Assembly: GCF_014650455.1 (NCBI RefSeq)
Contig: NZ_BMUZ01000012.1
Location: 62,001-126,000, forward strand
Source of the DNA: Streptomyces xanthochromogenes
GTDB taxonomy: Bacteria > Actinomycetota > Actinomycetes > Streptomycetales > Streptomycetaceae
Reading direction: 5' to 3'
DNA length: 64,000 nucleotides
This document shows, one piece after another, positions 48,584 to 56,773 of this stretch. Numbering within the stretch: position 1 is the stretch's first letter; the number at the start of each line of letters is the position of its first letter. The notes beneath the pieces were generated by a model. That model was not told where the DNA came from and did not search any database. It was given only the letters and a program-made list of their open reading frames with translations. Made by a program: the position numbers and the translations under genes.

Positions 48584-49336
48584 TCAGCGGGCCTCGACCG
48601 TCACCGAGAACGAGAAGCGGTCGCCGCGGTAGTGGATGCGGGCCACATCGACGACCCGGCCCAGCCCGTCGTAGGTGACGCCGGTGTAGTGCAGGATCGG
48701 TGAGAGGAGCGGGACCTGCAGCAGCTCGGCGGTGACCGGATCGGCGAGCCGTGCCTCCACGGTGTCCGTGATGCGTGCGATGTCCACTCCGACCGCGTCC
48801 CGCAGCACCTTCGTCATCGGCCAGCGCGTGAGATCGGCGAGGTCGATCGAGGCGGCCACCTCCGGACGCACCGCGTTGTAAGCCCAGTTGGTCGGCTCGC
48901 CGCTCTCCTCGTCGCACCGCAGCCTGCGGTACGCCACCACCTCGGCGCTCGTGGGGAAGTACTCGGCGAGATCGCCCGGTACCGGCTCCGGGCCGTGGCC
49001 CAGGATCGTGGTGCGCTCGCCCGACTGCTGGGCCACGATCGCGTCGATCGAGCCGAGCAGCCGGACCGGGGTCGCCCGACGGGCGGCCGGCTCGATGAAC
49101 GTGCCGCGCCGCCGGTGCCTGCTGATCAGGCCCTCCTGCTCCAGCTCCTTGAGTGCCTGACGCATCGTCAGCACGCTCACCCCGTAGTGCGCGGCGAGCT
49201 GCTCCTCGGTGGGCAGGCGCAGCGAGGCGTCGGGGGAGCGGCCCAGTATCGAGGCGCGCAGCGACTGGGAGACCTGGTACCAGAGCGGCAGCTTCCGGTT
49301 CAGGACCAGGGAGTCGGGAGCGAAGGAGGAGGTCAC
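48584..49336 (-). CDS. GntR-family regulator, HutC/UTRA type
   Basis: 250 aa. Winged helix RKLPLWYQVSQSLRASILGRSPDASLRLPTEEQLAAHYGVSVLTMRQALKELEQEGLISRHRRRGTFIEP, then a UTRA ligand domain (about 85-245) with YFPTSAEVVAYRRLRCDEESGEPTNWAYNAVRPEVAASIDLADLTRWPMTKVL and the typical end PLLSPILHYTGVTYDGLGRVVDVARIHYRGDRFSF. It lies 15 nt upstream of the orphan ISP gene and 43 nt from the end of hmgA. It may control hmgA-linked catabolism or its own operon. The UTRA ligand is probably a small acid or sugar. Confidence 0.93.
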   Translation of the reverse strand: MTSSFAPDSLVLNRKLPLWYQVSQSLRASILGRSPDASLRLPTEEQLAAHYGVSVLTMRQALKELEQEGLISRHRRRGTFIEPAARRATPVRLLGSIDAIVAQQSGERTTILGHGPEPVPGDLAEYFPTSAEVVAYRRLRCDEESGEPTNWAYNAVRPEVAASIDLADLTRWPMTKVLRDAVGVDIARITDTVEARLADPVTAELLQVPLLSPILHYTGVTYDGLGRVVDVARIHYRGDRFSFSVTVEAR

Positions 49337-49360
49337 AGGGGTTCCGTATCAGGTGGTGCT

Positions 49361-49399
49361 CAGGAGCGGAAGTGGCGCTTCAGGAGCGGAAGTGGCGCT
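49361..49399. repeat. 19-bp direct duplication at the hmgA 3' end
   Basis: CAGGAGCGGAAGTGGCGCT occurs at 49361-49379 and again at 49381-49399, one base apart. The second copy contains the last codons and stop of hmgA (minus strand); the first lies just beyond the stop. A recent slippage duplication is likely. Confidence 0.9.
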
Positions 49400-50714
49400 G
49401 AAGACCCTGCCACACGTCGTCGTAGCCCCGCTGGAGGTGGTCGGCGCTCGCCGCCTGCTCGGTGGCGGTGACCGGCCAGCGCGTCTCGAACATGAAGGCA
49501 AGGCCGTCGTCGATCTTCTGCGGCTTCAGCTCGGCGGCGCTCGCCCGGTCGAAGGTCTCCCGGTCCGGGCCGTGCGCCGACATCATGTTGTGCAGCGAGC
49601 CGCCCCCGGGCACGAAACCTCCTTCGCCGGCGGTCTTGGCGTCATAGGCGCCTTCGATCAGGCCCATGTACTCGCTCATCACGTTGCGGTGGAAGTACGG
49701 CGGGCGGAACGTGTCCTCGCCGACCAGCCAGCGCGGCGCGAACACCACGAAGTCGACGCCGGCCAGGCCCGGGGTGTCGGACGGCGAGGTGAGCACCGTG
49801 AAGATCGACGGGTCGGGGTGGTCGTAGCTGATGGTGCCGATCACATTGAAGGTGTGCAGGTCGTAGACGTACGGCGTATGACTGCCGTGCCAGGCGACGA
49901 CGTCGAGCGGCGAGTGGTCGTAGGTCGCGGCCCAGAGGTTGCCACAGAACTTGTTGACCACCTCGACCGGGCCCTCGACGTCCTCGTACGCGGCGAGCGG
50001 GGCCCGGAAGTCCCGTGCGTTGGCCAGGCCGTTGGCGCCGATCGGACCGAGCTCGGGCAGCTCGAAGGGGCGCCCGTAGTTCTCGCAGACATAGCCGCGG
50101 GCGCTCGCGTCGAGGAGCTCGACCCGGAAGCGGACACCGCGCGGGACCAGGGCGACCTCGCCGGGGCGGACGGCGAGCAGGCCGAGCTCGGTGCGAAGCA
50201 GCAGCCCGCCGTGCTCGGGCACGATCAGGAGCTCGCCGTCGGCATCGCTGAACACCCTCGATTCCATCGAGGAGTTGGCGTGGTAGAGGTGCACGGCCAT
50301 GCCGGTGCGCTGTGCGGCGTCGCCGTTGCCGCCGAGCGTCCACAGACCCGCCAGCCAGTCGGTGCCCGCCGGGGGCTCGGGCAGCGGGTTCCAGCGCAGC
50401 CGGTTGGGATCGGGCACGGTCTCGGTGAAGGGCGCCGAGCGCAGGCGGCCGTTGTCGATGCGGGTGAACGGCGGATGCGCGGCCGATGGCCGGATCCGGT
50501 ACAGCCAGGAGCGGTGGTTGGTGGCGCGCGGCTCGGTGAAGGCGGAGCCGCTCAGCTGTTCCGCGTACAGGCCGAGGGGGGCGCGCTGGGGTGCGTTGCG
50601 GCCGTGCGGAAGAGCGCCGGGGACGGCCTCCGAGCTGTGCTCATTGCCGAATCCGCGGGAGTAGCCGAGGCCCTCCGCGATCTTCCCCGCCTGTTCGCCG
50701 GTCGATGTCGTCAT
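49380..50714 (-). CDS. hmgA: Homogentisate 1,2-dioxygenase
   Basis: 444 aa, full length for HmgA. Opening EGLGYSRGFGNEHSSEAVPGALPHGRNAPQ is diagnostic. Fe(II) ligands are in PPYFHRNVMSEYMGLI (His, Glu) and GSLHNMMSAHGPDRETF (His). The enzyme opens the ring of homogentisate to maleylacetoacetate in tyrosine/phenylalanine breakdown. Maleylacetoacetate isomerase and fumarylacetoacetase genes are not adjacent, so the pathway is split. The divergent TetR gene and a 24-bp palindrome between them suggest repression relieved by a pathway intermediate. No strong terminator follows. Confidence 0.97.
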   Translation of the reverse strand: MTTSTGEQAGKIAEGLGYSRGFGNEHSSEAVPGALPHGRNAPQRAPLGLYAEQLSGSAFTEPRATNHRSWLYRIRPSAAHPPFTRIDNGRLRSAPFTETVPDPNRLRWNPLPEPPAGTDWLAGLWTLGGNGDAAQRTGMAVHLYHANSSMESRVFSDADGELLIVPEHGGLLLRTELGLLAVRPGEVALVPRGVRFRVELLDASARGYVCENYGRPFELPELGPIGANGLANARDFRAPLAAYEDVEGPVEVVNKFCGNLWAATYDHSPLDVVAWHGSHTPYVYDLHTFNVIGTISYDHPDPSIFTVLTSPSDTPGLAGVDFVVFAPRWLVGEDTFRPPYFHRNVMSEYMGLIEGAYDAKTAGEGGFVPGGGSLHNMMSAHGPDRETFDRASAAELKPQKIDDGLAFMFETRWPVTATEQAASADHLQRGYDDVWQGLQRHFRS

Positions 50715-50740
50715 CGTGCGCTCTCCTGCTCCCGTGCCGG

Positions 50741-50764
50741 AATCCTATGGTCAACCGTAGGATT
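50741..50764. promoter_or_regulatory. 24-bp operator between hmgA and its TetR regulator
   Basis: The arms AATCCTATGGTC (50741-50752) and AACCGTAGGATT (50753-50764) are inverted with two mismatched positions. It sits 27 nt before the hmgA start and 53 nt before the TetR start, a position that can block both promoters. Confidence 0.75.
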
Positions 50765-50816
50765 ACGATGCGGTCGCGTCAACGGGAAAACCGGCCGGGC
50801 GGGAGATGATGGGCGG

Positions 50817-51437
50817 GTGTCTCCTGCTCCTGATCTCCACGCGAACCTCCGCCGGGCGCCCGTCCAGCAGCGCAGCGCCGAGCGGCTCTCCCGGATACTC
50901 GACGCCTGTGCCGAACTCCTCGACGAAACCGGCTACGAAGACCTCTCCACGCGGGCCGTCGCCCAGCGGGCCGGGGTGCCGATCGGCTCGGTCTACCGCT
51001 TCTTCGGCAACAAGCGGGCCATGGCCGAGGCGCTCGCGGCCCGCAACCTCGACCGCTACGCCGGCATGATCAATGCCCGTCTCGAAACGATCGAGGCGGC
51101 CGACTGGCGCGGGGCCGTCGACGCGGTTCTGGACGAGTACCTCGTCCTGAAGCAGACGGTGCCCGGGTTCAACCTGGTCGACTTCGGCGGCCCCCAGCCG
51201 GTGCCCGACCCGGACGCGGACGCCAACCACCTCCTCGCCGCCCGCCTCGCCGAGCTGCTCCCGGCGCAGTTCGGCCGCACCCTGGACGCGGAGCTGCGCC
51301 GGGTGATCCTGGTCGCGGTGGAGGCGGCCGACGCCACCCTGCGCCTCGCCTTCCGCACCGATCCCCAGGGCGACCCCAAGATCGTCGAGGAGACCCGGCA
51401 GCTCCTGCACGCCTACCTCGCCCGCACCCTGGACTGA
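50817..51437 (+). CDS. TetR/AcrR regulator divergent from hmgA
   Basis: 206 aa from GTG 50817 (VSPAPDLHANLRRAP), preceded by GGGAGATGATGGGCG. Helix-turn-helix QRSAERLSRILDACAELLDETGYEDLSTRAVAQRAGVPIGSVYRFFGNKRAMAEALAARN. The C-terminal ligand domain is of the TetR_C_17-type (LVAVEAADATLRLAFRTDPQGDPKIVEETRQLLHAYL). It faces hmgA over the palindrome at 50741-50764 and is therefore the probable repressor of homogentisate catabolism, sensing homogentisate or a related acid (inference). Confidence 0.92.
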   Translation: MSPAPDLHANLRRAPVQQRSAERLSRILDACAELLDETGYEDLSTRAVAQRAGVPIGSVYRFFGNKRAMAEALAARNLDRYAGMINARLETIEAADWRGAVDAVLDEYLVLKQTVPGFNLVDFGGPQPVPDPDADANHLLAARLAELLPAQFGRTLDAELRRVILVAVEAADATLRLAFRTDPQGDPKIVEETRQLLHAYLARTLD

Positions 51438-51464
51438 CCCCGCCCGGGACCTCCCGGACATGCC

Positions 51465-51476
51465 TACCGGTCGGTA
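51465..51476. promoter_or_regulatory. Short palindrome before the molybdopterin oxidoreductase
   Basis: TACCGGTCGGTA has 5-bp arms around GT, with CATGC/TATGC outside. It lies 39 nt before the ATG at 51516 and 27 nt after the TetR stop. It might be a TetR-type site or a promoter-adjacent repeat. Confidence 0.3.
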
Positions 51477-51515
51477 TGCTCCAGGGACTCGCGCGCCGTC
51501 GCCCCGGGAGGACGA

Positions 51516-53741
51516 ATGTCCCGCACCGCCCTGCGTATCTGCCCGCTCTGCGAAGCCACCTGCGGGCTGAGCCTCACCGTGGAGGGCGCGCGCGTCACCG
51601 GCGCCCGGGGCGACACGGACGACGTGTTCAGCCAGGGGTTCATCTGCCCCAAGGGCGCCTCCTTCGGGGAGATCGACGCCGACCCCGACCGGCTCACCAC
51701 ACCCCTCGTGCGCCGTGACGGCGAGCTGGTGCGCGCCACCTGGGCCGAGGCCTTCGACCTGATCGCGGCCCGCCTGCCGGCGATCACCGAGGAGTACGGG
51801 CCGAACGCGGTCGGCGTGGTCCTCGGCAACCCCAATGTGCACACCATGGCCGGCGCCCTCTACCCGCCCGCCCTGCTCGGCGCGCTGCGCACCCGCAACC
51901 TCTTCACCGCCAGCACCCTCGACCAGATGCCCAAGCACGTCTCCAGCGGGCTGCTGTTCGGCGACCCGTTCGCCATCCCGGTCCCCGACCTCGACCGCAC
52001 GGGACACCTGCTGCTGCTCGGCGCCAACCCGCTGGAGTCCAACGGCAGTCTGTGCACGGCCCCGGACTTCCCCGGAAAGCTCCGGGCCCTGCGCAGGCGC
52101 GGCGGCACCCTCACGGTCGTCGATCCGCGCCGCACCCGCACCGCGAAGCTCGCCGACCGGCACGTGGCGATCCGGCCCGGCACCGACGCGCTGCTCCTCG
52201 CCTCGATCGCCCACGTGCTCTTCGAGGAGAAGCTCACCGACCTCGGCGCACTTGAGGCTCAGGTCGAAGGAGTGCCCGAAGTGGCGGACGCCCTGCGGGA
52301 GTTCACGCCGGAGGCGGTCGGCCCCGCCTGCGATGTGGAGCCGGACGAGATCCGGGACATCGCCCGGGAGCTGGCGGCCGCGCCCACGGCCGCCGTATAC
52401 GGCCGGATCGGCAGCTGCACCGTCGAGCACGGCACCCTGGCCAGCTGGCTGGTCGACGTGCTCAACACCCTGACCGGCAACCTCGACCGGCCCGGCGGCG
52501 CGCTCTTCCCGCTCTCCGCCACCGACCGGGCACCCCGCCCGGCCGGGCCCGGCAAGGGCTTCTCGCTCGGGCGCTGGCGCAGCCGGGTCGGCAACCACCC
52601 CGAGGTGAAGTCCGAACTGCCGCTCGCCGCCCTCGCCGAGGAGATCGAGACGCCGGGCGAGGGGCGGATTCGTGCGCTCATCGTCTCCGCCGCCAACCCG
52701 GTCCTCTCCGCGCCCGACGGGGACCGGCTCGACCGGGCGCTCGCCGGACTCGACTTCATGGTCAGCATCGACCCGTATCTGAACGAGACCTCGCTGCACG
52801 CCGACGTCGTGCTGCCCCCTCCGCCGCCCTCGCAGAGCGCCCACTTCGACTTCGCCTTCAACGGCTTCGCCGTCCGCAACCAGGTCCGCTACACCCGGCC
52901 CGCCGTGCCGCTCGCCGAAGGGCGCATGGATGAGTGCGAGATCCACGCCCGGCTCGTGCTCGCCGTCAGCGGCCTGCACGGCGCCGAACCCGCCGCCGTG
53001 GACGCGATGGTCGTCGAGCGCACCCTGGCCAGGGCCGTCGACGACCCGCACTCACCCGTGCACGGCCGTGACGCGACGGAGCTCGCCGCCCGGCTGACCG
53101 GCGCGGGCGGCCCCGAGCGCCGTCTGGACCTCATGCTCCGGCTCGGCCCCTACGGCGACGGATTCGGGGCCGACCCCGACGGGCTCACCCTGGAGCGTGT
53201 GCTCGCCCACCCCCACGGAATCGACCTCGGCGAGCTGAAGCCGCGCCTCGCGCAGGTGATCAGGACCCGCAGCGGCCGCGTCGAACTGCTCCCCGCGCCC
53301 GTCGCCGCCGACCTGCCCCGGCTGCGCGCGGCCCTGGGCGAGCGACCCGCGGCGCTGGTCCTGGTCGGCCGGCGCCATCTGCGCTCCAACAACAGCTGGC
53401 TGCACAACATCCCCGCGCTGAACGGCGGTTCCAACCGCTGCACCCTGCAGATCCACCCCGAGGACGCCGCCCGGCTCGGCCTCGCCGACGGCGCCGGCGT
53501 ACGGATCACGGCGGACGGGGGAGCGGTCGCCGCGCCCGTGGAGATCACCGACAGCGTGCGCCGGGGCGTGGTCAGCCTGCCGCACGGCTGGGGCCACAGC
53601 CGTCCGGGCAGCAGGCTCGGGGTCGCCGCCGGCCGGCCGGGCGTCAACGTGAACCAGCTCCTCGACGGCTCACGCATCGACCCGCTGTCGGGCACGTCCG
53701 TGCTCAACGGCTTCCCCGTCGAACTCGTACCCCTATCGTGA
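51516..53741 (+). CDS. Molybdopterin oxidoreductase (formate dehydrogenase/nitrate reductase family)
   Basis: 741 aa from ATG 51516 with GGGAGGAC upstream. N-terminal [4Fe-4S] site C-x2-C-x3-C then a fourth Cys (ICPLCEATCGLSL ... FICPKG). The bis-MGD-binding core follows: GVVLGNPNVHTMAG, HLLLLGANPLESNGSL, LTVVDPRRTRTAKLADRHVAIRPGTDALLLASI. The C-terminal dinucleotide-binding domain includes LRSNNSWLHNIPALNGGSNRCTLQIHPEDAARLGLADGAGVRI and GWGHSRPG. No Cys or Sec metal ligand is obvious at the usual place. The substrate is unknown and no electron-transfer partner is adjacent; NAD(P)H-dependent partners elsewhere are possible. Confidence 0.93.
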   Translation: MSRTALRICPLCEATCGLSLTVEGARVTGARGDTDDVFSQGFICPKGASFGEIDADPDRLTTPLVRRDGELVRATWAEAFDLIAARLPAITEEYGPNAVGVVLGNPNVHTMAGALYPPALLGALRTRNLFTASTLDQMPKHVSSGLLFGDPFAIPVPDLDRTGHLLLLGANPLESNGSLCTAPDFPGKLRALRRRGGTLTVVDPRRTRTAKLADRHVAIRPGTDALLLASIAHVLFEEKLTDLGALEAQVEGVPEVADALREFTPEAVGPACDVEPDEIRDIARELAAAPTAAVYGRIGSCTVEHGTLASWLVDVLNTLTGNLDRPGGALFPLSATDRAPRPAGPGKGFSLGRWRSRVGNHPEVKSELPLAALAEEIETPGEGRIRALIVSAANPVLSAPDGDRLDRALAGLDFMVSIDPYLNETSLHADVVLPPPPPSQSAHFDFAFNGFAVRNQVRYTRPAVPLAEGRMDECEIHARLVLAVSGLHGAEPAAVDAMVVERTLARAVDDPHSPVHGRDATELAARLTGAGGPERRLDLMLRLGPYGDGFGADPDGLTLERVLAHPHGIDLGELKPRLAQVIRTRSGRVELLPAPVAADLPRLRAALGERPAALVLVGRRHLRSNNSWLHNIPALNGGSNRCTLQIHPEDAARLGLADGAGVRITADGGAVAAPVEITDSVRRGVVSLPHGWGHSRPGSRLGVAAGRPGVNVNQLLDGSRIDPLSGTSVLNGFPVELVPLS

Positions 53742-53778
53742 CCTGGAGTTTTGCTCGTATTGCTCAGGTGTCAACATC

Positions 53779-53808
53779 TTGTTAAGGATTGAAACGGCGA
53801 CCTAACGT
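53779..53808 (+). promoter_or_regulatory. Promoter of the CitMHS gene
   Basis: TTGTTA (53779-53784) and TAACGT (53803-53808) are 18 nt apart, in the only AT-richer part of the gap. The -10 coincides with one arm of the dyad at 53800-53856. Confidence 0.45.
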
Positions 53809-53856
53809 CATCCGCACCGCCGGCCCCCGGCGCCAGTTCAAGGGTGAACGTTAGGT
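53800..53856. promoter_or_regulatory. Long-range inverted repeat before the CitMHS gene
   Basis: ACCTAACGT (53800-53808) and ACGTTAGGT (53848-53856) are perfect 9-bp arms 39 nt apart. The left arm covers the putative -10. The right arm contains AGGT, the likely ribosome-site bases 7 nt before ATG 53864. Read as DNA, it is a pair of half-operators; read as RNA, it would mask the ribosome site only if transcription begins further upstream. Confidence 0.5.
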
Positions 53857-53863
53857 GTCCTGA

Positions 53864-55246
53864 ATGCTGACCATCCTCGGCTTCGGCATGATCGCGACCT
53901 TCCTGGTCCTGATCATGCTGAAGAAGATGTCGCCCATCGCGGCGCTGGTTCTGATCCCCGCTCTCTTCTGCGTCTTCGTCGGCAAGGGAGCCCATCTCGG
54001 CGACTACGTCATCAAGGGCGTCGGCTCGCTCGCTCCGACCGCCGCGATGCTCATGTTCGCCATCATCTACTTCGGCGTGATGATCGACGTGGGCCTCTTC
54101 GACCCGATCGTGCGAGGCATCCTGCGCTTCTGCAAGGCCGACCCGATGCGGGTCGTCGTCGGCACCGCGGTGCTCGCCGCGATCGTCTCGCTCGACGGCG
54201 ACGGCTCCACCACCTTCATGATCACCGTCTCGGCGATGTACCCGCTCTACAAGCGGCTCGGCATGAGCCCGGTGGTGATGACCGGCGTCGCCGCGATCGC
54301 CAACGGCGTGATGAACACGCTCCCTTGGGGCGGTCCCACCGCCCGCGCCGCGACGGCCCTGAAGCTGGACGCCTCCGACATCTTCGTGCCGATGATCCCG
54401 GCCCTCGCGACCGGCCTGGTCGCCGTGCTCGTCCTGTCGTACGTGCTCGGCATGCGCGAGCGCCGGCGCGTGGGCTACCTGTCCCTCGACAAGGTCCTCG
54501 AGACCGAGACCGAGACGGTGCTCGTCGGGGCCGGGGGTTCCGGCGAGACCCCGCGCGCCTCGGGCGGCGGCGCGGGTGCGGACGCCCCCGAGGGCGACGA
54601 CGACTTCCAGGGGCTCGACCCCGCACGCGAGACCCTGCGGCCCAAGCTGTACTGGTTCAACGCGCTGCTCACCGTCGCCCTGCTCACCTCCATGATCATG
54701 GAGTGGCTGCCGATCCCGGTCCTGTTCCTGATCGGCGCGGCCCTCGCCCTGACCGTGAACTTCCCGCACATCCCGGCCCAGAAGGCCCGGATCGCCGCCC
54801 ACGCGGACAACGTCGTCAACGTCTCGGGCATGGTCTTCGCGGCCGCCGTCTTCACGGGTGTGCTCAACGGCACCGGCATGGTCAAGCACATGGCGGACTG
54901 GCTGGTCGGCGTGGTGCCGGACAGCATGGGCTCGCAGATGGGCCTGGTGACCGGCGTGCTCAGCCTGCCGCTCACCTACTTCATGTCGAACGACGGCTTC
55001 TACTTCGGGGTCGTGCCCGTCCTCGCCGAGGCGGGCGCGGCGCACGGGGTGTCCCCGCTGGAGATCGCCCGTGCCTCCCTGGCCGGGCAGGCGCTGCACA
55101 TGTCCAGCCCACTGGTGCCCGCCGTCTACGTCCTGGTCGGCATGGCCAAGGTGGAGTTCGGCGACCACACCCGGTTCACGGTGAAATGGGCGGCCCTGAC
55201 CTGCCTGGTGGTGCTCGGCTCGGGCATCCTGTTCGGCATCATCTGA
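53864..55246 (+). CDS. CitMHS-family citrate-metal:proton symporter
   Basis: 460 aa, about 12 transmembrane segments with a cytoplasmic loop at about 205-255. N terminus MLTILGFGMIATFLVLIMLKKMSPIAALVLIPALFCVF and the re-entrant SLDGDGSTTFMITVSAMYPLYKRLGMSPVVMTGVAAIANGVMNTLPWGGPTARAA are diagnostic of CitMHS. The second half repeats the pattern at LTYFMSNDGFYFGVVPVLAEAGAAHGVSP. Members take up citrate complexed with Mg or Ca plus a proton. The metal cannot be told. It is upstream of the aldehyde dehydrogenase gene but with its own leader region. Confidence 0.95.
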   Translation: MLTILGFGMIATFLVLIMLKKMSPIAALVLIPALFCVFVGKGAHLGDYVIKGVGSLAPTAAMLMFAIIYFGVMIDVGLFDPIVRGILRFCKADPMRVVVGTAVLAAIVSLDGDGSTTFMITVSAMYPLYKRLGMSPVVMTGVAAIANGVMNTLPWGGPTARAATALKLDASDIFVPMIPALATGLVAVLVLSYVLGMRERRRVGYLSLDKVLETETETVLVGAGGSGETPRASGGGAGADAPEGDDDFQGLDPARETLRPKLYWFNALLTVALLTSMIMEWLPIPVLFLIGAALALTVNFPHIPAQKARIAAHADNVVNVSGMVFAAAVFTGVLNGTGMVKHMADWLVGVVPDSMGSQMGLVTGVLSLPLTYFMSNDGFYFGVVPVLAEAGAAHGVSPLEIARASLAGQALHMSSPLVPAVYVLVGMAKVEFGDHTRFTVKWAALTCLVVLGSGILFGII

Positions 55247-55276
55247 GCCAAGGCCGTCGGGGGCCCTGGCGCCAAA

Positions 55277-55295
55277 AAACTAACGGCGCTAGTTT
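55277..55295. promoter_or_regulatory. TetR-type operator before the aldehyde dehydrogenase operon
   Basis: AAACTAACGGCGCTAGTTT: arms AAACTAACG/CGCTAGTTT with one mismatch around a central G, 40 nt before ATG 55335. A similar motif precedes the acyl-CoA dehydrogenase gene, beside the TetR gene. Confidence 0.75.
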
Positions 55296-55334
55296 GAGCG
55301 GCGGACGACGCTGGCTCCGCTCGGGAGGAATGTG

Positions 55335-56729
55335 ATGAACGCCCACGACGGCATGTACATCGGCGGCGAATGGCGGGCCGCGGCGGGCGGCGACACCATC
55401 GCGGTGCTCAACCCGGTCGACGAGCAGGTCATAGGTCATGTCCCGGCCGGTACGGCCGAGGACGTCGACGCCGCGGTGCGCGCCGCCCGGGCGGCCCTGC
55501 CGGGCTGGGCGGCGACCCCGCCCGCCGAGCGAGCCGCCGGGCTCGCGGCGCTGCGGGACCGCCTGGTCGCCCGCAAGGACGAGATCGCCGAGACCATCAG
55601 CGCCGAACTGGGCGCCCCGCTCCCGTTCGCGCAGGCCGTGCAGACGGGCCTGCCGATCGCGATCGCCGGGTCCTACGCGGAACTCGCCGCCTCCTACTCC
55701 TTCGAGGAGAAGGTCGGGAACTCCACGGTCTACCAGGAGCCGGTCGGCGTCGTCGGCGCGATCACGCCCTGGAACTATCCGCTGCACCAGATCGTCAACA
55801 AAGTGGCACCCGCATTGGCGGCGGGCTGCACGGTCGTCCTCAAACCCGCCGAGGACACGCCCCTGACCGCGCAGCTCTTCGCCGAGGCGGTGCATGAAGT
55901 CGGTCTGCCCGCGGGCGTGTTCAACCTGGTCACCGGGCTCGGCCCGGTCGCCGGGCAGGCGCTCGCCGAGCACGAAGGGGTCGACCTGGTCTCCTTCACC
56001 GGCTCGACCGCCGTCGGCAAGCAGATCGGCGCCACGGCCGGCGCCGCCGTCAAGCGGGTCGCCCTGGAGCTGGGCGGCAAGTCCGCCAACGTCATCCTGC
56101 CCACCGCCGACCTCGCCAAGGCGGTCAACGTGGGCGTCGCCAACGTGATGGGCAACTCCGGCCAGACGTGCAGCGCCTGGACGCGGATGCTGGTCCACAC
56201 CGACCGGTACGACGAGGCCGTCGAGCTGGCATCGGCCGCCGCGGCCAAGTACACGGTCGGCGACCGCGTCGGCCCGCTCGTCAACGCCAAGCAACTGGCG
56301 CGGGTGCGCGGCTACATCGAGAAGGGCGTCGAGGAAGGCGCGCGCATCGTCGCGGGCGGCGCCGAGGCACCCCTGGAGCAGGGCTACTACGTCTCGCCCA
56401 CGATCTTCGCGGACGTCACCCCGGAGATGGCCATCGCCCAGGAGGAGATCTTCGGCCCGGTCGTCTCGATCATCCGGTACGAGGACGAGGACGACGCCCT
56501 GCGCATCGCGAACGGCACCGTGTACGGGCTGGCCGGCGGGGTCTGGGCGGGCGACGAGGCGGAGGCCGTGGCCTTCGCCCGCCGGATGGACACCGGCCAG
56601 GTCGACATCAACGGCGGACGCTTCAACCCCCTTGCCCCCTTCGGTGGTTACAAGCAGTCGGGGGTCGGCCGCGAGCTCGGCGTGCACGGTCTGACCGAGT
56701 ACCTCCAGACCAAGTCGCTCCAGTTCTGA
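55335..56729 (+). CDS. NAD(P)-dependent aldehyde dehydrogenase
   Basis: 464 aa from ATG 55335 with GGGAGG 7-12 nt upstream (GTG 55332 is too near the site). Full ALDH superfamily signature: ITPWNYPLHQIVNKVAPALAAGCTVVLKPAEDTPL, FTGSTAVGKQI, catalytic Glu in ALELGGKSANV, catalytic Cys in GNSGQTCSAWTRM, then PTIFADVTPEMAIAQEEIFGPVVSII. It oxidises an aldehyde to an acid. The gene starts a probable operon with the alcohol dehydrogenase (44-nt gap), so an alcohol-aldehyde-acid route is likely. The operator at 55277-55295 suggests control by the TetR at 58034. Confidence 0.95.
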   Translation: MNAHDGMYIGGEWRAAAGGDTIAVLNPVDEQVIGHVPAGTAEDVDAAVRAARAALPGWAATPPAERAAGLAALRDRLVARKDEIAETISAELGAPLPFAQAVQTGLPIAIAGSYAELAASYSFEEKVGNSTVYQEPVGVVGAITPWNYPLHQIVNKVAPALAAGCTVVLKPAEDTPLTAQLFAEAVHEVGLPAGVFNLVTGLGPVAGQALAEHEGVDLVSFTGSTAVGKQIGATAGAAVKRVALELGGKSANVILPTADLAKAVNVGVANVMGNSGQTCSAWTRMLVHTDRYDEAVELASAAAAKYTVGDRVGPLVNAKQLARVRGYIEKGVEEGARIVAGGAEAPLEQGYYVSPTIFADVTPEMAIAQEEIFGPVVSIIRYEDEDDALRIANGTVYGLAGGVWAGDEAEAVAFARRMDTGQVDINGGRFNPLAPFGGYKQSGVGRELGVHGLTEYLQTKSLQF

Positions 56730-56773
56730 AGCCCACTCCGCCTCCCTTCCCACCGCTCAGGAGCACGCACGCC

